A program made the translations under genes and the position numbers. Below the pieces are notes generated by a model, which saw only the letters and a list, made by a program, of their open reading frames with translations, made no database searches and had not been told where the DNA came from. Shown one piece after another: positions 13,372 to 19,558 of a DNA stretch of 27,969 bases. The DNA is from Candidatus Pacearchaeota archaeon. GTDB taxonomy: Archaea > Nanoarchaeota > Nanoarchaeia > Pacearchaeales > GW2011-AR1. Within the stretch, counting starts at the first letter, position 1; every line of letters starts with the position of its first letter. The stretch lies in assembly GCA_002690445.1 (NCBI GenBank), contig NZER01000106.1:1-27969 (forward strand). The letters run 5' to 3'.

Positions 13372-13900
13372 AATAGAACATGAATTCCTCTCACAGAGAG
13401 AAGAAGAGTATCTTGTTAAGAGGATATGTTCAGACTACACTTCTCTGCTTGGAGCAACATACCATCCTTTAGATGGTTATATAAAAGGTAATCACATCCA
13501 CCATTTGTTATTGCCGCACAATCAAAAAACACTAGCATCATTAGATATCAGTGTTTTACCGGAATGGTTTAGCCCTCTACTGGAATTAGTCAACAAGATC
13601 ACAGACATTGATTACAATGCTGTTTTGATTACAAACACTCTTCCAATAGAACATTCAACGAATAGCTTCTCTTTGCTTACCTTAAGAAATGCACAAGAAT
13701 TGCATTTATCTTGCAATGAAAACAACATTACAAACCCTAGAGGGGCATTACTCTTTCTAAATTGTATTCCAAAAATAAAGATAAACTCAACTCATCAATC
13801 TGAAACAATAAACTTAATATTTGAACTAACAACAAGCCTCAAAGAAACACAAAAACTTATTAAGAAATACAAAATAAAGGAAAGTAAATGTATCATTTAA
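13355..13900 (+). CDS. hypothetical protein, perhaps a degenerate AlkB-like fold
   Basis: A 181-residue protein starting at GTG, overlapping the membrane gene by 17 bases; no ATG lies near the start. The order LPEWFSPLLELV, DYNAVLITNTLPIEHS, SLLTLRNAQELHL, RGALLFL and HQSETINLIFEL follows the layout of AlkB-type Fe(II)/2-oxoglutarate oxygenases (LPxWL, FNxxLxNxY, SLG, GxLLxM, H..RINLTFR). The HxD pair and the final Arg are missing or altered, so if homologous it is probably inactive. This is a weak, pattern-level guess; otherwise unknown. Confidence 0.5.
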   Translation: MSPSHKIEHEFLSQREEEYLVKRICSDYTSLLGATYHPLDGYIKGNHIHHLLLPHNQKTLASLDISVLPEWFSPLLELVNKITDIDYNAVLITNTLPIEHSTNSFSLLTLRNAQELHLSCNENNITNPRGALLFLNCIPKIKINSTHQSETINLIFELTTSLKETQKLIKKYKIKESKCII

Positions 13901-14109
13901 GCGATGCTACAAAGAAAAATATAATGAATTTTTTAGATTCATTAAATCTCTTATTAAGAGAGCATGAATTAACTATCGATTTTACTGACGGAGCATTGTA
14001 TTCAGACACATCAGGCTTCGTAGGACACTTAGAAGACAACAAAAACTATATATCTTTAAATGATGGAGAAGAAGACTTACTCACATCAAAAAAGAATGAA
14101 GAGAATTAA
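13888..14109 (+). CDS. small acidic hypothetical protein
   Basis: A 73-residue acidic protein overlapping the previous gene by 13 bases and abutting the lytic transglycosylase start. GGAAAG lies before the ATG. A helical first half (IMNFLDSLNLLLREHEL) precedes an Asp/Gly-rich second half. No family recognised. Confidence 0.58.
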   Translation: MYHLSDATKKNIMNFLDSLNLLLREHELTIDFTDGALYSDTSGFVGHLEDNKNYISLNDGEEDLLTSKKNEEN

Positions 14110-14616
14110 ATGATAAATACTTTTTACTTATGCATGACTTTTACCATGCTATCAACTACATCAGACTTTCACCTAGGTGAAGATGCTCGCATAGCTGCAT
14201 GTAGTTATGCTGAATCAATTGCAACGACTTCCTTTGAATTGAATTTAGATCCATTTGTGCTTTCTGCATTGATCTTTCAAGAAAGCAGATTTGAAACAAA
14301 CGCCAAATCCCCTCAAGGGGCTTGTGGCTTAACTCAAGTGGTTGCGAAATATGTTCCAGCAACATGCAAGCAACTCACAAGCAACCCCGTACTGTCTATT
14401 GAAATAGGTGCTACTTTACTTAAGGATTGGCTTAGAAGAAATGACAATTCGTATGACAAAAGTTTACAATGCTATGCTACGGGATACAAATGCAACCACC
14501 CCCTTTATGCAAAGAAGGTTTTAACTCGTTCCAAAAAACTGAAGAAAATATATTTATTAACAAAAAGGAAGATGAATAATGCTCTCGATCAAAGGAACCT
14601 TAATCGTTCCCAATAA
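14110..14616 (+). CDS. lytic transglycosylase, SLT (goose-lysozyme-like) domain, secreted
   Basis: A 168-residue protein starting directly after the previous stop. Residues 1-15 are hydrophobic and may act as a signal or anchor. The catalytic region has LIFQESRFETNA with Glu58, then SPQGACGLTQVV (67-78) and CYATGYKC (121-128) in place of the usual AYNAG, all in the spacing of SLT domains. These cleave peptidoglycan glycan strands by forming 1,6-anhydro-MurNAc ends. Six Cys (8, 31, 72, 86, 121, 128) suggest disulfides, in keeping with export. It may be a lysis or a DNA-entry enzyme. A separate amidase endolysin lies at 16867-17769. Confidence 0.85.
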   Translation: MINTFYLCMTFTMLSTTSDFHLGEDARIAACSYAESIATTSFELNLDPFVLSALIFQESRFETNAKSPQGACGLTQVVAKYVPATCKQLTSNPVLSIEIGATLLKDWLRRNDNSYDKSLQCYATGYKCNHPLYAKKVLTRSKKLKKIYLLTKRKMNNALDQRNLNRSQ

Positions 14617-15328
14617 AGAATGGAAACATGTTTACAATAGTGTTTTAAACTTCATAAATGAAGAAATAGAAGCTGCCTATGAGAAAGCATTGTTGATCTA
14701 TACTGAGCTTAAAAAATCAGACACTTCATATGAAGAGATACTCTCCTCTTTTGAGGAGATCTGCAAGAAGCAAAGACCTTCAGACTATCAACAAAGATTG
14801 ATTAGAAGTTCTTTGCTTAGCGGAACTAACAACTACTTGTATTCTCCAAAAAAGAACAACTTTAAAAAGTTTACCAATAGAACTTGTTTGATAGATATAG
14901 GTAGTGTCCAGCTAGAAATAAAGAAGAAAGACTGCACCATAAACTTAAGCACTGAATTTTTTAGCAATCTTGATGAGTATATAGTAAGTAATACGTTTAT
15001 CTCTGAATTCATCAATATGGTTAATACGATTCCTTGGCCAACAAGAACGGGCCCCTCAGTCGCAACAAGAGGCTGCATCTTACTTACGTTGAAAAATCAC
15101 AAAGCAACAATCTTCTACAAAAGTGGACCAAGACCTCCCGTGCCCTCTCTCTTTCATACTACTGGAGGCGTGAGTGCTATTGAAGACACTACATTATCAG
15201 AACCCAGTCACTTAGCATCCAAAATGATAAGATCTATACGATATGTAAACACAGAAGTCTCTAGTGAGACTTCTCAACCAATTCCCGAACAAATAACAAA
15301 CAATTTTGATGACTATGAAGAGGATTGA
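14579..15328 (+). CDS. hypothetical protein, 249 aa
   Basis: A 249-residue soluble protein overlapping the transglycosylase by 38 bases. Residues 17-70 are helical (NFINEEIEAAYEKALLIYTE); the middle (about 97-185) is beta-rich with WPTRTGPSVATRGCILLTLK; the C-terminal 50 residues are polar, Ser/Thr/Glu-rich and likely disordered, ending DDYEED. No known family. Two perfect hairpins lie in its gene, at 14742-14759 and 15253-15274. Confidence 0.62.
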   Translation: MLSIKGTLIVPNKEWKHVYNSVLNFINEEIEAAYEKALLIYTELKKSDTSYEEILSSFEEICKKQRPSDYQQRLIRSSLLSGTNNYLYSPKKNNFKKFTNRTCLIDIGSVQLEIKKKDCTINLSTEFFSNLDEYIVSNTFISEFINMVNTIPWPTRTGPSVATRGCILLTLKNHKATIFYKSGPRPPVPSLFHTTGGVSAIEDTTLSEPSHLASKMIRSIRYVNTEVSSETSQPIPEQITNNFDDYEED

Positions 15329-15330
15329 TT

Positions 15331-15768
15331 ATGAATGAATTAACAGTAACAATAGATTTAAAAAGCATAGACGAAAAAATAATAAGTGAAACTCTTGGTA
15401 AGTATCATTTCTACCAGGGCGACAACCTTTTGTGCATAAGAAATCTAACCGAGATTTTTAGTGCATGGACCACCTTAAACATGAAGACAAACAACTTCAA
15501 AGATCTTGATTCCATGCTCTGCTCTAGTGAAGAAGACGAAGCCATTTGCACTGATCAACTAACTATAAAAGAAGAACTGAAAAATTTTAAGAAATACTTA
15601 AGTGAGAATTTGTATTTAATTTTAATTCTAGCCAAAAAACTAGATATGACACCACAAGAATTACTGGTAGATGAATTGCACAATCATGCAAGTCGAGGTG
15701 TTATTTTTCAAAAACTACCCCCACTACTTATAGCAACTACTGCTTGCAAGCAGGCCGTTTCAAATTAG
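15331..15768 (+). CDS. hypothetical protein, 145 aa
   Basis: Start chosen at the ATG with GAGG about eight bases upstream, in preference to a TTG two codons earlier. The product is soluble: an N-terminal beta-rich part (NELTVTIDLKSIDEK), an acidic centre (CSSEEDEAICTDQ), and a helical C-terminal half (LKNFKKYLSENLYLILILAK; LLVDELHNHA). No motif recognised. The thyX gene follows 14 bases later. Confidence 0.6.
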   Translation: MNELTVTIDLKSIDEKIISETLGKYHFYQGDNLLCIRNLTEIFSAWTTLNMKTNNFKDLDSMLCSSEEDEAICTDQLTIKEELKNFKKYLSENLYLILILAKKLDMTPQELLVDELHNHASRGVIFQKLPPLLIATTACKQAVSN

Positions 15769-15782
15769 AGAGGCTCTTTATA

Positions 15783-16532
15783 ATGGAAAAGATGCTACCC
15801 CCCAAAAAAATTCTACTTTACTCTGAAACATGCACAACTCCTGGGTATGTACAACTCATGGATTATGTAGGTGATGACGCATTAACTTGTGTTAATGCTG
15901 CAAGAGTTTCTTTTGGAAAACGTAGCGAAACCTTTACTGCTAAAGATAAGAAGTTACTAAATACATTACTCGAAAATCGACACACATCAGTACTTGAACA
16001 CAATGTTGTAACTTTTTTATTTAAAGTGCCTTTGTTTGTTGCACGGCAACACATGAGACATCGAACTTGGTCTTACAATGAAATATCCAGACGATATACT
16101 AGTATAGATATGGACTTTTACTGTCCAACTGTTTTTCGAAAACAATCAAAAACCAATAGGCAGGGATCTGTAAAAGAAGACTTGTTTGACCCTATACTTG
16201 AAAAGGTTCAAGGAACTTATCATCGATATGATTATAGAACTAGTACCCTTTTGGATGAGCATATAAAACATTCAATGCAGCTTTACAATAAGATGCTTGA
16301 CAAAGGAATATGCAGGGAACAAGCGAGGATGGTCTTGCCACAAAATCTTTATACAAAGTATTGGGGAACAGTGAATCTGAACAATTTGATTAAATTTTTA
16401 GAGTTGAGAGAACATTCAGGGTCTCAAGCGGAGATGCAGGAAGTAGCTATTGCTTGCAAGCAATTAGCAACGGAAATCTGGCCAGACACCATGACAACTT
16501 ACAGTGAGTTAAGAGAAAGACAAAAACAGTGA
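15783..16532 (+). CDS. thyX: flavin-dependent thymidylate synthase
   Basis: A 249-residue enzyme with the ThyX signature RHRx7S realised as RHRTWSYNEIS (residues 92-102) followed by RRYT. Before it lie HTSVLEHNVVTFLFKVPLFV and RQHM, as in the family, and near the end REHSGSQAEMQEVA. ThyX makes dTMP from dUMP with methylenetetrahydrofolate, NADPH and FAD. The start is the ATG preceded by GAGAGG; a start 39 bases upstream would overlap the previous gene. The stop overlaps the GTG of the SSB gene (GTGA), linking dTMP supply to DNA replication proteins. Confidence 0.96.
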   Translation: MEKMLPPKKILLYSETCTTPGYVQLMDYVGDDALTCVNAARVSFGKRSETFTAKDKKLLNTLLENRHTSVLEHNVVTFLFKVPLFVARQHMRHRTWSYNEISRRYTSIDMDFYCPTVFRKQSKTNRQGSVKEDLFDPILEKVQGTYHRYDYRTSTLLDEHIKHSMQLYNKMLDKGICREQARMVLPQNLYTKYWGTVNLNNLIKFLELREHSGSQAEMQEVAIACKQLATEIWPDTMTTYSELRERQKQ

Positions 16533-16870
16533 AGAGCAATATAAATAAATGGGTTGGTGAAGGTCAAATAGCTTCAGAACTTACCTTACGCAACACAAAG
16601 AATAACTATCAAGTTATCAATTTTATTTTGAGAGTAACAGATTCATATAAAATCAAAGAAGAAAACAGTCGTATAGTCTGGCAAGAAAAAACAACTCACA
16701 TACCTGTTGTAGCTTGGGAAGAAAAAGCAACAAGCACAGCATTAAAATATAAAAAGAATGATACAGTACGAATCGTTGGAAGACTAAACAAGCCGACAAC
16801 AAAAAATCTAGATAAACCAAATCAATTTGAAATAGTTCTAGAAGACATTTCTATGATTGGAAGCGACTAA
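16529..16870 (+). CDS. ssb: single-stranded DNA-binding protein (OB fold)
   Basis: A 113-residue protein with a GTG start overlapping thyX. It reads as an SSB OB fold: NKWVGEGQIASELTLRNT, VINFILRVTDSYK, the KTTHIPVVAWEEKA strand, and KYKKNDTVRIVGRLNKP. It binds ssDNA during replication and recombination. It is short and ends at SMIGSD, so it lacks the flexible acidic tail (DDDIPF-like) that bacterial SSBs use for partner recruitment. The final bases overlap the convergent endolysin gene by four. Confidence 0.85.
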   Translation: MKSNINKWVGEGQIASELTLRNTKNNYQVINFILRVTDSYKIKEENSRIVWQEKTTHIPVVAWEEKATSTALKYKKNDTVRIVGRLNKPTTKNLDKPNQFEIVLEDISMIGSD

Positions 16871-17769
16871 ACTGTTAGTGGCAATGCTTTCTTAAGTACT
16901 GCTTGCATGTCCAACGAAGAACAATCAATCTTATTCCGTGTAAGATTGTAGTGATTTATAAATGGCTTACAAGTGAACGAAGTGCATTTCTCACAAACAC
17001 CTTTAGTGGTACAAACATCCAGATCAATCACTATGGCATCAGCAACAGCAGCCCACAAGGCTGCTAATGCATCAAGTTGAACAGGATAAAAATCTAAATG
17101 TGGACCTACGCTTCGACCATTAACCTCAGATGTTATAACTGGACGTGGACCAAACCCACGCTTTTCATACCAAGATTGATATCTAGTATAAAAAGCATTA
17201 GATATCTCTACACCAATACCGTTAGTGTTCCACAACTTAGAACCTGCTTGCCAGGCTACATGTTGGATGTCTAACATCTGATATATCGTTCCATCATTAT
17301 CTATTAAGAAATGCATGGATAGTCTTCGTTTATTAATAATTCGAGCACATGCCTCACTAGATAATGTTGCATCCCAATGATTAACAAACTGTATCGGTTG
17401 TCTCAAAGGCTTTTTAGACCAATCGTAATAACACCCCTCTTTTGCAGGAAGGCCACCATGATCATCCCATAAAATTACTTTCTCCCATTTAATGGGAAAC
17501 TTATTTCCACCATAAACGATATGCTTTTCACCACGACGTTTATTCCTTTTTTTAGGTATAAAATCTTCTTCAAATAAACGATGAGTTTTAACTCTTCTGT
17601 ATGTTATTGGACCTACAATACCATCATCAGATAAAGAGTGCTCTCGTTGAAAAGCCATGATAGAATCAATTAATTCACTATCAAACCTATCACAATCAAA
17701 CCAACCTGGCGTCCATCCATTCTTTTTAGAAGAAAGAATATTTCGATCAATCTTTTTTGAATAATTCAA
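16867..17769 (-). CDS. endolysin: N-acetylmuramoyl-L-alanine amidase with peptidoglycan-binding domain
   Basis: A 300-residue minus-strand protein. Residues 30-62 (IMAFQREHSLSDDGIVGPIT) are a PG_binding_1 repeat. Residues 125-290 are an Amidase_2/PGRP domain: VNHWDA with zinc ligand His131, SMHFLIDNDGTIYQM, WQAG, NTNGIGVEIS, and NHYNLTRNKIDC with His273 and Cys283 as the other ligands, as in T7 lysozyme. It cleaves the bond between MurNAc and L-Ala. No signal peptide is seen, so export would need a holin. An insert with four Cys (253, 259, 262, 267) lies before the last motif and may bind a second metal. It is oriented against its neighbours. Confidence 0.93.
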   Translation of the reverse strand: MNYSKKIDRNILSSKKNGWTPGWFDCDRFDSELIDSIMAFQREHSLSDDGIVGPITYRRVKTHRLFEEDFIPKKRNKRRGEKHIVYGGNKFPIKWEKVILWDDHGGLPAKEGCYYDWSKKPLRQPIQFVNHWDATLSSEACARIINKRRLSMHFLIDNDGTIYQMLDIQHVAWQAGSKLWNTNGIGVEISNAFYTRYQSWYEKRGFGPRPVITSEVNGRSVGPHLDFYPVQLDALAALWAAVADAIVIDLDVCTTKGVCEKCTSFTCKPFINHYNLTRNKIDCSSLDMQAVLKKALPLTV

Positions 17770-17792
17770 AACAAAAACTCCAAATTTAATTT

Positions 17793-17810
17793 TATGATCT
17801 TTTGATCATA
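17793..17810. promoter_or_regulatory. palindrome between divergent endolysin and membrane genes
   Basis: TATGATC-TTTT-GATCATA is a perfect seven-pair inverted repeat in the 57-base divergent gap. It could be an operator controlling both directions or form an RNA hairpin. No clear -35/-10 pair was assigned. Confidence 0.35.
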
Positions 17811-17826
17811 CTAAAGAAAGTACAAA

Positions 17827-17910
17827 ATGCTTACAACAATTAATAAAGTAATCGAAACCATTAAAATAGTTTTTAACGCAATAACAACATTATTAATCAT
17901 ATGGATATAA
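17827..17910 (+). CDS. tiny hydrophobic peptide, 27 aa
   Basis: An ATG frame of 27 codons with GAAAG eight bases upstream, ending at a TAA that overlaps the next gene's start region by ten bases. The product is one amphipathic-to-hydrophobic helix (INKVIETIKIVFNAITTLLI). It may be a small membrane peptide or a leader that couples translation of the next membrane protein. Its short length leaves doubt. Confidence 0.35.
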   Translation: MLTTINKVIETIKIVFNAITTLLIIWI

Positions 17911-18164
17911 TCTGGATAACTTTTCCAAACTTAGTGACAATGATTCTGTCGTCACTAGGCTTCGTCTTTCTGAGTGTTTTTTTGTATAAAATACTCACAT
18001 ACTTAAATTACAGGCTGTTAACAGGAAAAAGACCTGAATCAGCATCTGAATACAAAATCTTTCTTTTGGTTGAAGAAAACAAAAAACTGAATGATAAAAT
18101 TAAAGTTTTAGAAGAAGAAAATTCTAAAATTATCAACTCCCTTATTAAACATATACAAAGGTAA
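17901..18164 (+). CDS. single-pass membrane protein with coiled coil (spanin-like layout)
   Basis: An 87-residue protein: one membrane segment about 11-34 (LVTMILSSLGFVFLSVFLYK), a basic loop, then a coiled coil about 50-85 (LLVEENKKLNDKIKVLEEEN). This is the layout of an inner-membrane spanin, and the endolysin is the divergent neighbour. No o-spanin lipoprotein was found nearby, so the spanin role is only suggested. Confidence 0.55.
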   Translation: MDIIWITFPNLVTMILSSLGFVFLSVFLYKILTYLNYRLLTGKRPESASEYKIFLLVEENKKLNDKIKVLEEENSKIINSLIKHIQR

Positions 18165-18168
18165 AAAT

Positions 18169-18531
18169 ATGAATACTTATAAAGTAAACGTAAATATTGC
18201 ACTGAATCTCGACACCTCAATCACAGTAGCAGCTACTGACTATCGTTCTGCAAAACAAACAGCTGTAAGATTGGCACAAGAAATCTACTTGGATGATGGA
18301 ATTGCACTTCAACACACGACAATCACTCCAGGGATTGCAACCCTAGAGGAGCCTGTCCAACCCTCTTACAATCGATTGCACGAATTAAGAACAACCAATG
18401 AAGAGCAATCATCTGGAGGCTACATCTCTATGAAGGAGATTTACGCTTCAACTTCAGGAGTTGAAGCTAATACACGCAACATGACTTCCCCAGAGTGTAC
18501 GTCCACAGGATATACACGTTTAACAGCTTAA
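18169..18531 (+). CDS. hypothetical protein, 120 aa
   Basis: A 120-residue protein five bases after the coiled-coil gene. Residues 1-42 are beta then helix (YKVNVNIALNLDTSITVAAT; AKQTAVRLAQEI), a pattern seen in small phage proteins with a domain for sensing or binding; the remaining 75 residues are Ser/Thr/Glu-rich and probably disordered. It has no recognised family. A perfect 9-bp hairpin lies at 18445-18467. Confidence 0.58.
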   Translation: MNTYKVNVNIALNLDTSITVAATDYRSAKQTAVRLAQEIYLDDGIALQHTTITPGIATLEEPVQPSYNRLHELRTTNEEQSSGGYISMKEIYASTSGVEANTRNMTSPECTSTGYTRLTA

Positions 18532-18587
18532 TTTAAAATTTCCTCTCGTAGAAAAACAAATGTATTGAAAGTAAATATTCAAATGTA

Positions 18588-19370
18588 TTGAGAAGAATTG
18601 CAAAAAGGATTTGCACCTTGCTAAAAACAATACTACTGGATGACAATACAGTCAGATACCATCAAAAAATCATTTCTAAAATCGAAACAGAATTAAAATT
18701 TCTGCCTAAAAGCTTTTGGAAAACATCCCCTATAATAAGTGGAAGTTATGCAATCAACCTACTCTTCAAGCCTAATGCAGAATATAATGATGTAGACTTC
18801 TACTTTGAAAATCAAAATAAATTTTTAAGAGCTAAAAAGATTCTTGAAAAGAAGTCATTGAAGAAAATAGAGTCTAAGAACTGTGTCGTTTTCAAAACTA
18901 AGGATAGAGAACTAGAGATACAGCTTATAAAGAAGGAGTTTTTGCCTGCAAAACAATTGATATATAAGCATGACTTTAAAAACGCATCTATTGCAATACA
19001 AGATGGCAATATTTTTATCGACGACGAACTCTTTGAGCTTTACAACGAAGGCTTTCTATCAATCAGATCGACACAAATTGTAGATGGAATGTCAGAAGCT
19101 CAAAAACTAACAAAGATTGGCAATCTATTGAATAGAGTAGCAAAATATATGGCTAGATATGAGTTAATACTTGATAAGAAGTCTGTCTCTATTCTAAAAA
19201 AGCTAAGTGTTTTCTTAAAAACAATACCTACAAAAAGAAAAAGAAAAACACTAATCAAAACATCTATTTATTACGACAATAGACATAATCCCAATCAATT
19301 AAATTTGAGATCATTTTTAGAGATAGAATTATTTCTAGAGGAACTGCTGAATGAAAACCAGATGTCTTAA
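18588..19370 (+). CDS. nucleotidyltransferase-fold protein
   Basis: A 260-residue protein, apparently starting at TTG, as no ATG is near the N-terminus. Its core has IISGSYAINLLFKPNAEYND followed by VDFYF: Gly52-Ser53 and Asp68/Asp70 are the hG[GS]...DxD signature of polymerase-beta-like nucleotidyltransferases, and LEIQLI with Glu110 is a candidate third metal ligand. A helical C-terminal half with many Lys follows. Members transfer NMP groups to RNA, antibiotics or proteins. It precedes the ubiquitin-like cassette by a small zinc gene and could modify a component of it, or a tRNA; the substrate is unknown. Confidence 0.68.
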   Translation: MRRIAKRICTLLKTILLDDNTVRYHQKIISKIETELKFLPKSFWKTSPIISGSYAINLLFKPNAEYNDVDFYFENQNKFLRAKKILEKKSLKKIESKNCVVFKTKDRELEIQLIKKEFLPAKQLIYKHDFKNASIAIQDGNIFIDDELFELYNEGFLSIRSTQIVDGMSEAQKLTKIGNLLNRVAKYMARYELILDKKSVSILKKLSVFLKTIPTKRKRKTLIKTSIYYDNRHNPNQLNLRSFLEIELFLEELLNENQMS

Positions 19371-19557
19371 TATTCAAGATTGTGGCTACTCAAAAGAGTT
19401 GACCAAACAAGAAATTGCAGAATACAATTTCGATCATCCTTTTGGGTCTTGCCCATTGTGTGGTTATTACACAATAACCACAAGACATCAACTAGACCCT
19501 ACCAGTGAATTAAACATAGAAATATTTAAAAAAATATATAAACAATTAAGGAAATAA
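19351..19557 (+). CDS. zinc-knuckle miniprotein
   Basis: A 68-residue protein overlapping the nucleotidyltransferase gene by 20 bases and ending one base before the E2-like gene. It has Cys at 5 and 11 and a clear CPLCGYY at 34-40, with His nearby (RHQ), suggesting one zinc site. A role as a small adaptor in the conjugation cassette is possible from position only. Confidence 0.6.
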   Translation: MKTRCLNIQDCGYSKELTKQEIAEYNFDHPFGSCPLCGYYTITTRHQLDPTSELNIEIFKKIYKQLRK

Positions 19558-19558
19558 C

